This document shows positions 24,172 to 33,595 of a stretch of 64,000 bases of DNA, one piece after another. The position numbers and the translations under genes were made by a program. The DNA lies in contig NZ_JACJJC010000014.1 in assembly GCF_016899755.1 (NCBI RefSeq), positions 1 through 64,000 on the forward strand, written 5' to 3'. Source of the DNA: Sutterella massiliensis (GTDB lineage: Bacteria; Pseudomonadota; Gammaproteobacteria; Burkholderiales; Burkholderiaceae_F). The notes below the pieces were generated by a model. The model was not told where the DNA came from. It ran no database searches and saw nothing but the letters and a program-made list of their open reading frames with translations. Within the stretch, counting starts at the first letter, position 1, and each line of letters begins with the position of its first letter.

Positions 24172-24298
24172 GTCGCCCGGAAGACCCCAGGTGGTGTTCC
24201 GGGCGACAACATTTCTTGGGTGGCGATTGAGCCCGTTTCCCCTGCGCGATGCTGGGCTTCGGAATGGGTTCGTTTGCAACCTGTCTTCCCGAAACGGG
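24172..24298 (+). promoter_or_regulatory. Structured rplN leader (hairpin plus three-way junction)
   Basis: Hairpin I is an 11-bp perfect stem GTCGCCCGGAA/TTCCGGGCGAC (24172-24182 with 24197-24207). Element II is closed by CCCGTTTC/GAAACGGG (24232-24239 with 24291-24298) and holds arm A (CCC/GGG, 24240-24256) and arm B (GGAA..GGTT/AACC..TTCC, 24261-24289). It precedes rplN by 47 bases and begins right at the predicted transcription start. No match to a known leader class is claimed. Confidence 0.5.
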
Positions 24299-24344
24299 AC
24301 CAATACTATCCGCTAATGTGGAATAAGTTGGGATTTTTCAAACC

Positions 24345-24713
24345 ATGATTCAGATGCAAAGCCGACTGGACGTCGCCGACAATACCGGCGCTCGTTCAGT
24401 GATGTGTATCAAGGTGTTGGGCGGCTCCAAGCGCCGTTATGCCAACATCGGCGACGTCATCAAGGTGACTGTCAAGGAAGCTGCTCCGCGCGGCCGTGTC
24501 AAGAAGGGCGAAGTCTACAACGCTGTTGTGGTTCGTACCGCCAGCGGCGTCCGTCGTCCGGACGGTTCGAAGATCTGCTTCGACGCCAATGCCGCCGTTC
24601 TCCTCAACAACAAGCTCGAGCCGATCGGCACCCGTATTTTCGGGCCGGTGACTCGTGAACTGCGTACCGAGCAGTTCATGAAGATCGTGTCGCTCGCTCC
24701 CGAAGTTATCTAA
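24345..24713 (+). CDS. rplN: 50S ribosomal protein L14
   Basis: L14, 122 residues, forms an inter-subunit bridge and is the RsfS docking site. [20 protein letters not shown] and [16 protein letters not shown] are typical. No strong Shine-Dalgarno is seen before the ATG, which is unusual among these ribosomal genes and may relate to the structured leader. First gene of the spc unit. Confidence 0.97.
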   Translation: MIQMQSRLDVADNTGARSVMCIKVLGGSKRRYANIGDVIKVTVKEAAPRGRVKKGEVYNAVVVRTASGVRRPDGSKICFDANAAVLLNNKLEPIGTRIFGPVTRELRTEQFMKIVSLAPEVI

Positions 24714-24727
24714 AACCAGGAGAAGAA

Positions 24728-25048
24728 ATGCAGCGCATTCGTAAGGGCGACCAGGTGGTCGTCATCGCTGGTCGCGACAAGGGCACGAAGGGCACGGTCC
24801 TCTCCCGCGTCGATGATCGTCACGTGATCGTTGAGGGCGTCAACGTTGTCAAGAAGGCTGTTCGTCCGAACCCGGCTCTCGGGATCGAAGGCGGTCTCAT
24901 CGACAAGGCCATGCCGATCGATCAGTCCAACGTCATGCTTGTCAACCCGGAAACGGGCAAGGGCGACCGCGTCGGCTTCAAGATTGTCGACGGCAAGAAG
25001 GTTCGCGTGTTCAAGTCGAACGGTGCCGAAGTCGGCGCCAAGGCCTAA
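24728..25048 (+). CDS. rplX: 50S ribosomal protein L24
   Basis: L24, 106 residues, is an early-assembly KOW-fold protein. [20 protein letters not shown] and [17 protein letters not shown] are family motifs. Its TAA overlaps an ATG at 25048 that I do not take as the rplE start. Confidence 0.97.
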   Translation: MQRIRKGDQVVVIAGRDKGTKGTVLSRVDDRHVIVEGVNVVKKAVRPNPALGIEGGLIDKAMPIDQSNVMLVNPETGKGDRVGFKIVDGKKVRVFKSNGAEVGAKA

Positions 25049-25059
25049 TGAGGGTGACG

Positions 25060-25599
25060 ATGTCTCGTTTTAGTTCTCTTTATCACGACACCATTGTCCC
25101 CGAACTGATGAAGAAGTTCGGCTACAAGACCGTCATGCAGGTTCCGCGCATCACCAAGATCACGCTCAACATGGGCGTCGGTGAAGCCGTCAACGACAAG
25201 AAGCTTGTTGAGAACGCTCTCAACGACATGACGAAGATTGCCGGCCAGAAGCCCGTGATCACTCGCACGCGCAAGGCCATCGCGAACTTCAAGATCCGTG
25301 AAAACATGCCGATCGGCTGCATGGTTACGCTTCGCGGCGAACGCATGTACGACTTCCTCGATCGTCTCATCACCATCGCCTTCCCGCGCGTTCGCGACTT
25401 CCGCGGCGTTTCGGGTCGTGCCTTCGACGGTCGCGGCAACTACAACATCGGCCTGAAGGAACAGATCATCTTCCCGGAAATCGAGTACGACAAGATCGAC
25501 GCGCTCCGCGGGATGAACATTTCGATTACCACGACGGCGAAGACGGACGAAGAAGCCAAGGCGCTTCTCGCCGGTTTCAACTTCCCGTTCCGCAACTGA
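25060..25599 (+). CDS. rplE: 50S ribosomal protein L5
   Basis: L5, 179 residues, is the central 5S-rRNA binding protein contacting P-site t[21 protein letters not shown] and [20 protein letters not shown] are diagnostic. ATG at 25060 (MSRFSSLY) is preferred over 25048 because it gives the usual 179 residues and has GAGGGTG just upstream. Confidence 0.95.
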   Translation: MSRFSSLYHDTIVPELMKKFGYKTVMQVPRITKITLNMGVGEAVNDKKLVENALNDMTKIAGQKPVITRTRKAIANFKIRENMPIGCMVTLRGERMYDFLDRLITIAFPRVRDFRGVSGRAFDGRGNYNIGLKEQIIFPEIEYDKIDALRGMNISITTTAKTDEEAKALLAGFNFPFRN

Positions 25600-25611
25600 G
25601 GTTGACGCAAA

Positions 25612-25917
25612 ATGGCAAAACTTGCTCTTATTAACCGCGAAGCCAAGCGCCGCGCCACCGTGGCCAAGTTCGCGGCCAAGCGCGCCGCCCTCAAGGCAAT
25701 CATCAACGACGCTACCCGCTCCATGGACGAACGTCTGGAAGCCCGTGCGAAGCTCGAAAAGCTTCCCCGCAACGCGAGCCCGGTCCGCCTGCACAACCGC
25801 TGCGCGATCACCGGCCGTCCCCGCGGCAACTTCCGCAAGTTCGGTCTGTGCCGCGAGATGATCCGTGACGCTGCCATGCGCGGCGACATTCCCGGCCTCG
25901 TGAAGGCTAGCTGGTAA
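25612..25917 (+). CDS. rpsN: 30S ribosomal protein S14 (zinc-free type)
   Basis: S14, 101 residues, is a 30S head protein. This is the long zinc-independent form: the region [20 protein letters not shown] lacks the CxxC pairs of the short form. [21 protein letters not shown] is the C-terminal signature. It lies between rplE and rpsH. Confidence 0.97.
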   Translation: MAKLALINREAKRRATVAKFAAKRAALKAIINDATRSMDERLEARAKLEKLPRNASPVRLHNRCAITGRPRGNFRKFGLCREMIRDAAMRGDIPGLVKASW

Positions 25918-25934
25918 GCGAGGAGATTACGACA

Positions 25935-26330
25935 ATGAGTATGAGTGATCCGATCGCCGACATGCTGACCCGCATCCGCAACGGTCAGATGGTCGATAAG
26001 GCCGAAGTGGCCATGCCTTCCTCCAAGCTGAAGGTCGCCATTGCCAAGGTCCTTAAAGACGAAGGCTATATTGAAAACTTCGAAGTTGCGGCCAACAACG
26101 GCAAGCCCGAGCTCACCGTTACGCTCAAGTACTATGCCGGCCGTCCCGTGATCGAACGCCTCGAACGCGTCTCGCGTCCTGGCCTTCGCATCTACAAGAA
26201 CCACGAGAACATCCCCCAGGTCATGAACGGTCTCGGCATCGCGATCGTTTCGACCCCGAAGGGTGTGATGACCGACCGCGCGGCCCGTGCTGCCGGCGTC
26301 GGCGGCGAAGTTCTTTGCTACGTCGCCTAA
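25935..26330 (+). CDS. rpsH: 30S ribosomal protein S8
   Basis: S8, 131 residues, is a primary binder of 16S helix 21 and in E. coli represses the spc operon from the rplE m[21 protein letters not shown] at the N-terminus and [20 protein letters not shown] near the C-terminus are typical. Confidence 0.98.
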   Translation: MSMSDPIADMLTRIRNGQMVDKAEVAMPSSKLKVAIAKVLKDEGYIENFEVAANNGKPELTVTLKYYAGRPVIERLERVSRPGLRIYKNHENIPQVMNGLGIAIVSTPKGVMTDRAARAAGVGGEVLCYVA

Positions 26331-26345
26331 GCCGAGGAGTGAGAA

Positions 26346-26879
26346 ATGAGTCGTATTGCTAAGATTCCGGTTGCCATCGCCAAGGGCGTGACCTGCACGC
26401 TCAGCGATGAAAACATCACGGTGAAGGGCCCGATCGGCGAAGTCTCGATGCACATCCTCAAGGATGTGAAGGTGACGGAAGCCGATGGCCACCTCCACTT
26501 CGAACAGCTCGCCGAAACCCGCGAAGCCAACGCCAACGTCGGCACGATGCGTGCCCTCGTCAACGACATGGTCAAGGGCTGCTCGGTCGGCTTCGAAAAG
26601 CGTCTCGCGCTCGTCGGCGTGGGCTATCGTGCCCAGGCTCAGGGTGACAAGCTGAACCTTTCGCTCGGCTTCTCCCACCCGATCGTTCACCAGATGCCGA
26701 AGGGCATCAAGGTTGAAACGCCCAGCCAGACGGAAATCGTGATCAAGGGTGCCAACAAGCAGGTCGTCGGTCAGACTGCTGCCGAGATCCGCGCGTACCG
26801 CTCGCCCGAACCCTACAAGGGCAAGGGTGTCCGCTATGCGAACGAGCACGTCGTGATCAAGGAAACCAAGAAGAAGTAA
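26346..26879 (+). CDS. rplF: 50S ribosomal protein L6
   Basis: L6, 177 residues, lies near the sarcin-ricin loop and the factor-binding region. It has the two repeated alpha-beta domains; [20 protein letters not shown] near the C-terminus is the family signature. The ribosome-binding site GAGGAGTGAG precedes the start. Confidence 0.98.
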   Translation: MSRIAKIPVAIAKGVTCTLSDENITVKGPIGEVSMHILKDVKVTEADGHLHFEQLAETREANANVGTMRALVNDMVKGCSVGFEKRLALVGVGYRAQAQGDKLNLSLGFSHPIVHQMPKGIKVETPSQTEIVIKGANKQVVGQTAAEIRAYRSPEPYKGKGVRYANEHVVIKETKKK

Positions 26880-26894
26880 TCGGGACGTTAGAAG

Positions 26895-27263
26895 ATGATC
26901 AACAAGAAACAAAGCCGCTTGCGCCGTGCCCGCGCCACGCGCGCCCGCATTCTGCTGCAGAAGGTCGATCGCCTGACGGTCCATCGTACCAACCTGCACA
27001 TCTACGCCAGCATCATTTCGGCCGACAACGGCCGTACGCTGGTTTCGGCCTCTACGGTCGAACCCGAAGTGCGCGCTCAGCTCGCGAACGTCTCTGGTCG
27101 TGGCGGCAACATCGCTGCTGCCAAGATCGTTGGCGCCCGTCTGGCCGAGAAGGCGAAGGCTGCCGGTATTGAAACCTGCGCTTTCGACCGTTCCGGCTAC
27201 CGTTTCCACGGCCGCGTCGCCGCGCTTGCTCAGGCCGCGCGCGAAGCTGGCCTCAAGTTCTAA
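26895..27263 (+). CDS. rplR: 50S ribosomal protein L18
   Basis: L18, 122 residues, binds 5S rRNA with L5 and L25. [12 protein letters not shown] and [15 protein letters not shown] near the N-terminus and [20 protein letters not shown] near the C-terminus define it. Confidence 0.97.
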   Translation: MINKKQSRLRRARATRARILLQKVDRLTVHRTNLHIYASIISADNGRTLVSASTVEPEVRAQLANVSGRGGNIAAAKIVGARLAEKAKAAGIETCAFDRSGYRFHGRVAALAQAAREAGLKF

Positions 27264-27277
27264 TCAGGGGCTGGTAA

Positions 27278-27796
27278 ATGGCTAAGGTTCAAGGTAGAAA
27301 CGCGGTCGACGAACAGGACGACGGCCTGCGTGAAAAGATGATCGCGGTCAACCGCGTCACCAAGGTCGTCAAGGGCGGCCGCATTCTCGCCTTCGCGGCG
27401 CTGACGGTTGTCGGCGACGGCGATGGCTCCATCGGCATGGGCACGGGCAAGTCCCGCGAAGTGCCGCAGTCCGTTTCGAAGGCGATGGAACGTGCTCGTC
27501 ACACGATGAAGCGCGTCCCGCTCAAGAACGGTACGCTGCATCACGCCGTTGAAGGCCGTCACGGCGCTTCCCGCGTGATCATGATGCCGGCGCCCGAAGG
27601 CACCGGCGTGATCGCTGGCGGCCCGATGCGTGCCGTCTGCGACGCTGTCGGCATCCGCAACGTCGTTGCTAAGGCCTACGGCTCGACCAACCCGTACAAC
27701 CTGGTCCGTGCGACGCTCAACGCGCTCGACAACCTTCGCTCGCCCGCTGAAATCGCGGCCAAGCGCGGCAAGTCGGTCGAAGAGCTTCTCGGCTAA
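27278..27796 (+). CDS. rpsE: 30S ribosomal protein S5
   Basis: S5, 172 residues, acts in decoding fidelity and mRNA unwinding at the entry channel. [18 protein letters not shown] is the N-terminal RNA-binding loop where spectinomycin-resistance changes occur; it looks normal. The C-terminal domain has [19 protein letters not shown]. Confidence 0.98.
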   Translation: MAKVQGRNAVDEQDDGLREKMIAVNRVTKVVKGGRILAFAALTVVGDGDGSIGMGTGKSREVPQSVSKAMERARHTMKRVPLKNGTLHHAVEGRHGASRVIMMPAPEGTGVIAGGPMRAVCDAVGIRNVVAKAYGSTNPYNLVRATLNALDNLRSPAEIAAKRGKSVEELLG

Positions 27797-27810
27797 TCGG
27801 GAGACTGAAC

Positions 27811-27993
27811 ATGTCCGAAAAGAAGACCCTCCAGGTCACGCTGGTTAAGAGCCCCATCGGCACGAACAAGGAGCATCGCGCTTGCGTTCGCGGCCTCGGG
27901 CTGAAGAAGATCCGCCAGACGCGCGTTGTCGAAGACACGCCCGCCGTGCGCGGCATGATCAATAAGGTCGCGTTCCTCGTTCGCGTCGACTGA
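27811..27993 (+). CDS. rpmD: 50S ribosomal protein L30
   Basis: L30, 60 residues. [20 protein letters not shown] and [20 protein letters not shown] cover most of the protein and match the family. It lies between rpsE and rplO with short spacers. Confidence 0.96.
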   Translation: MSEKKTLQVTLVKSPIGTNKEHRACVRGLGLKKIRQTRVVEDTPAVRGMINKVAFLVRVD

Positions 27994-28009
27994 TCAAAGG
28001 ATGACCCAA

Positions 28010-28444
28010 ATGCGTTTGAATACGATCAAGCCCGCTGAGGGCTCGAAGAAAGTCGCGCACCGCGTCGGTCGCGGCGTCGGCTCCGGTTGGGGCAAGACGG
28101 CCGGCCGCGGTCACAAGGGGCAGAAGTCCCGTGCCGGCGGCTTCCACAAGGTCGGCTTCGAAGGCGGCCAGATGCCGATGTATCGTCGTCTGCCGAAGCG
28201 TGGCTTTACGTCGCGCTCGCGCCAGTTCTGCGAAGTTGTTCGCCTCTCCGATCTGCAGCGTCTCGGCGTTGACGAAATCGATCTGCTCGTGCTCAAGGAA
28301 GCCGGCATCGTTTCGTCGCTCGCTCAGAATGCTCGCGTGATCCTTTCGGGTGAAATCTCCCGCAAGGTTACCGTGCGCGGTCTCGGCGTCACCAAGGGCG
28401 CTCGCGCCGCTATCGAAGCGGCTGGCGGCTCCATCGCCGAGTAA
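28010..28444 (+). CDS. rplO: 50S ribosomal protein L15
   Basis: L15, 144 residues, is a late-assembly 50S protein with a long basic N-terminal extension ([12 protein letters not shown]). The start [14 protein letters not shown] at 28010, preceded by AAAGGA, is chosen over ATG at 28001. [18 protein letters not shown] is the signature. Confidence 0.96.
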   Translation: MRLNTIKPAEGSKKVAHRVGRGVGSGWGKTAGRGHKGQKSRAGGFHKVGFEGGQMPMYRRLPKRGFTSRSRQFCEVVRLSDLQRLGVDEIDLLVLKEAGIVSSLAQNARVILSGEISRKVTVRGLGVTKGARAAIEAAGGSIAE

Positions 28445-28473
28445 GACAGCAACGCTTGCAAAGAGGATAGGAC

Positions 28474-29799
28474 GTGGCGACCAGCCCCAGCTCTAAACAG
28501 CAAAGCGGCCTCAGCAAGTACGGCGACCTCAAGGGTCGCCTCATCTTCCTGATGCTCGCGCTTGTTGTGTACCGCATCGGTGCGCATGTGCCGGTGCCGG
28601 GTATCGATCCCGATATGCTCAAACAGCTGTTTAATCAGCAGCAGGGCGGCATTCTCGGGCTGTTCAACATGTTCTCCGGCGGTGCGCTCTCGCGCTTTTC
28701 GGTCTTCGCGCTCGGCATCATGCCGTACATTTCTGCATCGATTATTTTCCAGATGCTCTCGTATGTGCTGCCGTCGCTTGAAGCACTTCGAAAAGAAGGC
28801 GAGCAGGGCCGCAGAAAGATCACGCAGTACACCCGTTACGGGACGCTTGCGCTCGGTCTTTTCCAAGGCTTCGGCATCGCCGTCGCTCTCGAAACGCAGG
28901 CCGGTTTGGTTCTTGATCCGGGCTTTATGTTCCGGATCACGACCACGGTTTCTCTGCTGACGGGAACGATGTTCCTGATGTGGCTCGGCGAGCAGATTAC
29001 CGAGCGTGGTCTCGGCAACGGTATCTCGATCATCATTTTTGCCGGTATTGTGGCCGGTCTCCCGAACGGTGCGAGCGGCTTGTTCCAGCTCGTTTCGACG
29101 GGCGCCATCAGCCCCCTTGCCGCCATCTTCGTGATCGCGATTGTCCTGGCCGTCACTGCCTTTGTGGTCTTTGTCGAACGCGGTCAGCGCCGCATCACCG
29201 TCAACTACGCCAAGCGTCAGATCGGCAACCGAATCTACGGCGGTCAGAGTTCGTACCTGCCGCTCAAGATGAACATGTCGGGTGTTATTCCCCCGATCTT
29301 TGCTTCTTCGCTGATTCTGTTCCCGGCGACTCTCGCTGGCTGGTTCACCTCTGGTGATTCGACCCGCTGGATCCGCGACCTCGCAGCTTCTCTTTCGCCT
29401 GGTCAACCGCTTTACACGCTGCTTTACGCTGCGCTCATCATTTTCTTTGCCTATTTCTATACGGCTCTTGTTTTCAATCCGAAGGAAACGGCGGAGAATC
29501 TGAAGAAGGGCGGTGCGTTCATCCCTGGTATTCGCCCGGGTGAACAGACCGCGCGCTACATCGACCGTGTGCTTCTTCGCCTCACGCTCGGTGGTGCTGC
29601 GTACCTCGTCTTCGTGTGCCTTGTCCCTGAATTCCTCAACCTTCGCTTCAACGTCCCGTTCTATTTCGGCGGCACCTCGCTGTTGATTGTGGTCGTTGTG
29701 ACGATGGACTTCATGAGTCAGGTTCAGGCGTACATGATGTCGCACCAGTACGAAAATCTCCTGCGGAAGACCAACTTCCGCGGCCTCTCTCGGAAGTAA
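28474..29799 (+). CDS. secY: Preprotein translocase subunit SecY
   Basis: SecY, 441 residues, is the ten-helix channel of the Sec translocon. Hydrophobic segments are spread over the length; [20 protein letters not shown] near residues 71-90 is the second-helix signature and the C-terminus ends [14 protein letters not shown]. The start is GTG, with AGAGGATAGG just upstream. It ends its transcription unit: a strong hairpin follows, and infA, which usually follows secY in betaproteobacteria, is absent. Confidence 0.97.
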   Translation: MATSPSSKQQSGLSKYGDLKGRLIFLMLALVVYRIGAHVPVPGIDPDMLKQLFNQQQGGILGLFNMFSGGALSRFSVFALGIMPYISASIIFQMLSYVLPSLEALRKEGEQGRRKITQYTRYGTLALGLFQGFGIAVALETQAGLVLDPGFMFRITTTVSLLTGTMFLMWLGEQITERGLGNGISIIIFAGIVAGLPNGASGLFQLVSTGAISPLAAIFVIAIVLAVTAFVVFVERGQRRITVNYAKRQIGNRIYGGQSSYLPLKMNMSGVIPPIFASSLILFPATLAGWFTSGDSTRWIRDLAASLSPGQPLYTLLYAALIIFFAYFYTALVFNPKETAENLKKGGAFIPGIRPGEQTARYIDRVLLRLTLGGAAYLVFVCLVPEFLNLRFNVPFYFGGTSLLIVVVVTMDFMSQVQAYMMSHQYENLLRKTNFRGLSRK

Positions 29800-29842
29800 T
29801 TCCGCAGTCAAGAGAGCGTGCTGCCTCAAAGGCGGCCGAAAT

Positions 29843-29885
29843 AAAAGGCAGGGCGCGTCCGGAACGGGTGCGCCCTGCATTTTCC
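29843..29885 (+). terminator. Intrinsic terminator after secY
   Basis: GCAGGGCGC (29848-29856) pairs with GCGCCCTGC (29870-29878), the stem continues inward through GU and GC pairs to loop GGAAC, and ATTTTC follows; AAAA precedes it, so it may act in both directions. Confidence 0.85.
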
Positions 29886-29927
29886 TGAAAAAAACAGGTC
29901 ACCGCAGAAGCACTACGCTGCGGCGAC

Positions 29928-29957
29928 TTGCATCGTGCAGTGAAACTCTAGTATTAT
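29928..29957 (+). promoter_or_regulatory. rpmJ-rpsM (alpha operon) promoter
   Basis: TTGCAT (29928-29933), 18-base spacer, TATTAT (29952-29957), between the secY terminator and rpmJ. Leader about 55 bases. Confidence 0.65.
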
Positions 29958-30018
29958 TCGGAGCTTTCCTGCCGTGTGGGCAACGTTTTTCCATGCTTTA
30001 GAGCATGTGGAGTTAAGA

Positions 30019-30132
30019 ATGAAGGTTAGAGCTTCAGTCAAGAAAATGTGCCGCAACTGCAAGATCATCAAGCGCAAGGGCGTTGTCCGCGTGATCTGCA
30101 GCGACCCGCGTCACAAGCAGCGTCAAGGCTAA
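30019..30132 (+). CDS. rpmJ: 50S ribosomal protein L36
   Basis: L36, 37 residues, is the smallest 50S protein, read directly from the sequence: [20 protein letters not shown], then [17 protein letters not shown]. The zinc ligands (C-x2-C, C and H) are present, so this is the zinc-binding form. It follows the secY terminator and a fresh promoter and precedes rpsM by 12 bases. Confidence 0.96.
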   Translation: MKVRASVKKMCRNCKIIKRKGVVRVICSDPRHKQRQG

Positions 30133-30144
30133 AGAGGTAACAGA

Positions 30145-30510
30145 ATGGCTCGTATCGCCGGTATCAACATTCCGCCGCAGCAGCACGCCGAAATCGGTCT
30201 CACCGCCATCTATGGCATCGGCCGTTCCCGTGCTCGCCTGATTCTCGAACAGTGCGGCATCCCCAATTCCAAGAAGGTCAAGGATCTCACCGACGCCGAA
30301 CTCGAACGCGTTCGCGACGCTGTTTCGCAGTTCACGGTTGAAGGCGACCTCCGTCGTGAAGTCCAGTTGTCGATCAAGCGCTTGATCGACCTCGGCACGT
30401 ACCGTGGCATGCGCCATCGTCGCGGTCTTCCCTGCCGCGGCCAGCGCACTCGTACCAACGCTCGCACCCGTAAGGGCCCGCGCAAGGTTGGTGTGACGCT
30501 CAAGAAGTAA
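30145..30510 (+). CDS. rpsM: 30S ribosomal protein S13
   Basis: S13, 121 residues, contacts P-site tRNA and forms inter-subunit bridges. [20 protein letters not shown] at the N-terminus and the basic tail [17 protein letters not shown] are diagnostic. Second gene of the alpha unit. Confidence 0.98.
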   Translation: MARIAGINIPPQQHAEIGLTAIYGIGRSRARLILEQCGIPNSKKVKDLTDAELERVRDAVSQFTVEGDLRREVQLSIKRLIDLGTYRGMRHRRGLPCRGQRTRTNARTRKGPRKVGVTLKK

Positions 30511-30523
30511 TTAAAGGATAGCT

Positions 30524-30925
30524 ATGGCTGGCAACAATTCCAAGGCTGCGCTTCGCGGCCGCAAGAAGGTTCGCAAGGTCGTGACCGAAGGTATCGCTCA
30601 CGTTCACGCATCCTTCAACAACACCATCATCACGATTACCGACCGCCAGGGCAACGCCATCGCTGCGTCGTCCTCCGGTGCTCAGGGCTTCAAGGGCTCG
30701 CGTAAGTCGACCCCGTTCGCCGCTCAGGTCGCTGCCGACCAGGCCGGCAAGATCGCCCTCGAACATGGTCTGAAGAACGTCGAAGTTCGCATTTGGGGCC
30801 CTGGTCCCGGCCGCGAATCTTCTGTGCGTGCGCTCAATGCGCTCGGCATCCGCGTTACCTCCATCCAGGACGTCACGCCGATCCCGCACAACGGCGTTCG
30901 TCCTTCCAAGCGCCGCCGCGTCTAA
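30524..30925 (+). CDS. rpsK: 30S ribosomal protein S11
   Basis: S11, 133 residues, forms the 30S platform near the mRNA exit. [20 protein letters not shown] and [18 protein letters not shown] are conserved, as is the C-terminal [13 protein letters not shown]. The 101-base spacer to rpsD contains a hairpin and a possible promoter. Confidence 0.98.
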   Translation: MAGNNSKAALRGRKKVRKVVTEGIAHVHASFNNTIITITDRQGNAIAASSSGAQGFKGSRKSTPFAAQVAADQAGKIALEHGLKNVEVRIWGPGPGRESSVRALNALGIRVTSIQDVTPIPHNGVRPSKRRRV

Positions 30926-30955
30926 TCAATTGAAAAATTTCTGTTGAATCCCGCG

Positions 30956-30984
30956 TTCGCTCTGCATAACTGAGGCAGAACGAA
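30956..30984 (+). promoter_or_regulatory. Hairpin with possible -10 in the rpsK-rpsD spacer
   Basis: TTCG-C-TCTGC pairs with GCAGA-A-CGAA (one mismatch) around loop ATAACTGAG. A CATAAC hexamer straddles the left arm and loop, with TTGAAT 15 bases upstream (30944-30949): a weak promoter in the style of rpsJ and rplQ. GTAGG-GAGT-CCTAC follows just downstream. Confidence 0.35.
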
Positions 30985-31026
30985 CTGAATGTAGGGAGTC
31001 CTACAGGATAAGAGAGGCATTTTTAA

Positions 31027-31653
31027 ATGGCACGATATCTCGGTCCCAAGCTCAAGCTTTCGCGCCGCGAAGGCATTGACCTGAATCTGAAGAGCGCCCG
31101 TCGTTCGTTTGAGTCGAAAGTCAAGGACGTCGGTTCCAAGCCGGGCCAGCACGGCAAGATTTCCGGAGCCCGCATGTCCGACTACGGCAACCAGATGCGT
31201 GAAACGCAGAAGGCCAAGCGCATGTACGGCGTTCTCGAACGACAGTTCCGTCGTTACTTCGCTGAAGCCGCTCGTCTGCGCGGCAACACCGGCGAACGTC
31301 TCATTCAGCTTCTTGAAAGCCGTCTTGACAACGTCGTCTACCGCATGGGCTTCGGTTCGACCCGCGCGGAAGCCCGTCAGCTCGTCAGCCACGGCGCCAT
31401 CCTCGTGAACGGCCGCAAGGTCAACATCCCGTCGTACTCGGTTAAGGCCGGCGACGTGATCTCGATTCGCGAAAAGGCCCAGAAGCAGACCCGCATCCTC
31501 GAAGCCCTCGATCTCGCTCAGCAGAACGGCTTCCCGGGCTGGGTCTCCGTTGAACCCAAGAAGTTCGAAGGCACCTTCAAGAACGTTCCGGCTCGCGACG
31601 AAGTCGCTCCGGAAATCAACGAAGCGCTGATCATCGAACGCTACTCGCGTTAA
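31027..31653 (+). CDS. rpsD: 30S ribosomal protein S4
   Basis: S4, 208 residues, is the primary 16S 5'-domain binder and, in E. coli, repressor of the alpha operon. [19 protein letters not shown] opens the protein; the S4 RNA-binding domain has [20 protein letters not shown] and [17 protein letters not shown]. It lacks the zinc-binding cysteine cluster of the C+ form. A terminator follows, so rpoA is transcribed separately. Confidence 0.98.
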   Translation: MARYLGPKLKLSRREGIDLNLKSARRSFESKVKDVGSKPGQHGKISGARMSDYGNQMRETQKAKRMYGVLERQFRRYFAEAARLRGNTGERLIQLLESRLDNVVYRMGFGSTRAEARQLVSHGAILVNGRKVNIPSYSVKAGDVISIREKAQKQTRILEALDLAQQNGFPGWVSVEPKKFEGTFKNVPARDEVAPEINEALIIERYSR

Positions 31654-31744
31654 TCCGCAAAGTAGTGCATCGGCTCCGGCAGTTCGACGTAGTGCGTCTG
31701 CTGCCGCAGCTTTGGAAAAATGTGCGCCCACACGCACCTCCAAG

Positions 31745-31780
31745 AAGAACGGTCGGTTACCCGGCCGTTTTTCTTTTTTT
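31745..31780 (+). terminator. Intrinsic terminator after rpsD
   Basis: AACGGTCGG-TTAC-CCGGCCGTT (31748-31769) forms a 9-bp stem with one GU pair, followed by a nearly unbroken T-run to 31780. Confidence 0.9.
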
Positions 31781-31830
31781 GCGAAGGTGCAGATAGCTTT
31801 CTGCACTCGCTCGCGCGACTTCCGTCGCAG

Positions 31831-31849
31831 GTTGCGATACAATCGCAAC
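31831..31849 (+). promoter_or_regulatory. rpoA -10 inside an inverted repeat
   Basis: GTTGCGAT-ACA-ATCGCAAC is a perfect 8-bp inverted repeat whose centre is TACAAT (31838-31843), a good -10. The -35 is poor (GCGACT at 31815-31820, 17-base spacing). No T-run follows, so termination is unlikely; an operator or coincidence is possible. Confidence 0.45.
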
Positions 31850-31956
31850 GCTTTCGGTTTCGCAGCGCTGAAAGCGGCGCCCTGCGCGCTCCCCGTTGAC
31901 TGCGCTCAGCCTTATCGGTGTAACGAGCCGAGGGTATTGATAGGAAATCACAACAC

Positions 31957-32979
31957 ATGGCTAACACTGCTCTTCTGAAGCCGACGTCTGTTGAAGTCGA
32001 AATTGACCAGCAGAACCCCAATCGCGCCGTTATTACGCTCGAACCGTTCGAGCGCGGCTACGGCCACACGCTCGGCAACGCGCTTCGCCGCATCCTCCTT
32101 TCCTCCATGGTCGGCTACGCGCCTACTGAAGCTCAGATCACGGGCATTGTTCACGAATACTCCCAGATCGACGGCGTCCTCGAAGACGTGGTCGACATTC
32201 TCCTGAACCTCAAGGGCGTCGTCTTCAAGCTCAACAATCGTGACGAAGTCACGATCATGCTGCGCAAGGACGGCGAAGGCGTTGTCACGGCGGCCGACTT
32301 CGACCTCAACCACGAAGTTGAAGTCCTCAATCCCGAACACGTCATCGCGCACCTCTCGGGCGGCCGCCTCGAAATGCAGGTTAAGATCGAAAAGGGTCGC
32401 GGCTATCAGCCTGGCGACGTGCGCGGTTTCCGCGACGACTACTCCAAGTCGACGATCGGCCGCATCATCATGGACGCTTCCTTCTCGCCGATTCGCCGCG
32501 TTGCTTATCAGGTTCTCGCCGCCCGCGTTGCGCAGCGTACCGACCTCGACAAGCTTGAAATGACGATCGAAACGAACGGCGCCATCTCGCCTGAAGAAGC
32601 GCTGCGCGAATCCGTCCGCATTCTGCAGGATCAGCTCGCCGTCTTCGGCACCATCCACCAGGATGCCGCTCAGAAGGATGCTCAGGAAGACAAGTCCTCG
32701 ACCAATCCGCCGCCGCTCGATCCGATCCTCATGCGTCCTGTCGACGATCTCGAACTGACGGTTCGTTCCGCCAACTGCCTGAAGGCCGAAAGCATCTACT
32801 ACATCGGCGACCTCATCCAGCGCACGGAAAACGAGCTTCTCAAGACGCCGAACCTCGGTCGCAAGTCGCTCAACGAAATCAAGGAAGTCCTCGCTGCGCA
32901 CGGTCTTACGCTCGGCTCCAAGCTTGAGAACTGGCCGCCCGCTACGAACGGCGCCATGGGCACGACCGATCGTCGATAA
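31957..32979 (+). CDS. rpoA: DNA-directed RNA polymerase subunit alpha
   Basis: RpoA, 340 residues, dimerises to scaffold polymerase assembly and contacts UP elements and activators. The N-terminal domain carries [20 protein letters not shown] (dimerisation and beta contact); the C-terminal domain has [19 protein letters not shown] and [16 protein letters not shown] with the DNA-binding residues. It is separated from rpsD by a terminator and from rplQ by a promoter, so it appears monocistronic rather than part of rpsD-rpoA-rplQ. Confidence 0.98.
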   Translation: MANTALLKPTSVEVEIDQQNPNRAVITLEPFERGYGHTLGNALRRILLSSMVGYAPTEAQITGIVHEYSQIDGVLEDVVDILLNLKGVVFKLNNRDEVTIMLRKDGEGVVTAADFDLNHEVEVLNPEHVIAHLSGGRLEMQVKIEKGRGYQPGDVRGFRDDYSKSTIGRIIMDASFSPIRRVAYQVLAARVAQRTDLDKLEMTIETNGAISPEEALRESVRILQDQLAVFGTIHQDAAQKDAQEDKSSTNPPPLDPILMRPVDDLELTVRSANCLKAESIYYIGDLIQRTENELLKTPNLGRKSLNEIKEVLAAHGLTLGSKLENWPPATNGAMGTTDRR

Positions 32980-33006
32980 GATTCGAAAATTGATCGGCCC
33001 TTCGGC

Positions 33007-33035
33007 TTGATTCACAAGGCGCGATTCTTTAAAAT
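33007..33035 (+). promoter_or_regulatory. rplQ promoter
   Basis: TTGATT (33007-33012), 17-base spacer, TAAAAT (33030-33035), the latter at the loop of the inverted repeat 33016-33043. TAAAATCGCGCCTTTGT is shared exactly with the rplC promoter region. Confidence 0.65.
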
Positions 33036-33043
33036 CGCGCCTT
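33016..33043 (+). terminator. 11-bp inverted repeat over the rplQ -10
   Basis: AAGGCGCGATT (33016-33026) and AATCGCGCCTT (33033-33043) are perfect complements around CTTTAA; a T-rich stretch follows. It could terminate rpoA while also carrying the rplQ -10, as at rpsJ. Confidence 0.55.
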
Positions 33044-33162
33044 TGTTGCCTTTACCTGACCGCTCCGCGTTGCGGAGATAGAAGATTGACAGGGCGGGCA
33101 GCATCGATCGCCCGAAGCTTTCGAGCGATCCCCATTTAATAGATTTATAGGAACTGAAGAAA

Positions 33163-33570
33163 ATGCGTCATCGTCACGGCCAGCGCAAGCTTAACCGCAC
33201 GACCTCCCACCGTCTCGCCATGCTCCGCAACATGGCCTGCTCGCTCATCAAGCACGAAGCCATCCGCACGACGCTGCCGAAGGCCAAGGAACTTCGCCGC
33301 GTTGTCGAACCGCTCGTCACGCTCGCCAAGGAACCGACGGTTGCCAACAAGCGTCTCGCTTTCAATCGCCTTCGCGATCGCGAAGTCGTCGTGAAGCTTT
33401 TCAACGAAATCGGTCCGCGCTTTGCGAACCGCAACGGCGGCTACACCCGCATCCTCAAGATGGGCTTCCGCGTTGGCGACAACGCCCCGATGGCCTACAT
33501 GGAATTCGTTGAACGCGCCGAAGCGGTCGAAGCCGTTGAAGCACCCGCTGAAGAAGCCAAGGCTGAATAA
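33163..33570 (+). CDS. rplQ: 50S ribosomal protein L17
   Basis: L17, 135 residues, sits near the tunnel exit. [20 protein letters not shown] at the N-terminus and [15 protein letters not shown] are typical; the last ~18 residues are an acidic Ala/Glu tail. The leader contains CTCCGC-GTT-GCGGAG (33063-33077). A terminator follows. Confidence 0.97.
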   Translation: MRHRHGQRKLNRTTSHRLAMLRNMACSLIKHEAIRTTLPKAKELRRVVEPLVTLAKEPTVANKRLAFNRLRDREVVVKLFNEIGPRFANRNGGYTRILKMGFRVGDNAPMAYMEFVERAEAVEAVEAPAEEAKAE

Positions 33571-33595
33571 TTCGCCTTAGCCCTTTTGGCCAGAT

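Larger units (their letters stand above)
31654..31956 (+). other. rpsD-rpoA intergenic region
   Basis: 303 bases without a gene. It holds an intrinsic terminator (31745-31780), a -10 inside an 8-bp inverted repeat (31831-31849) and the rpoA leader. No credible small gene is seen. Confidence 0.8.
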
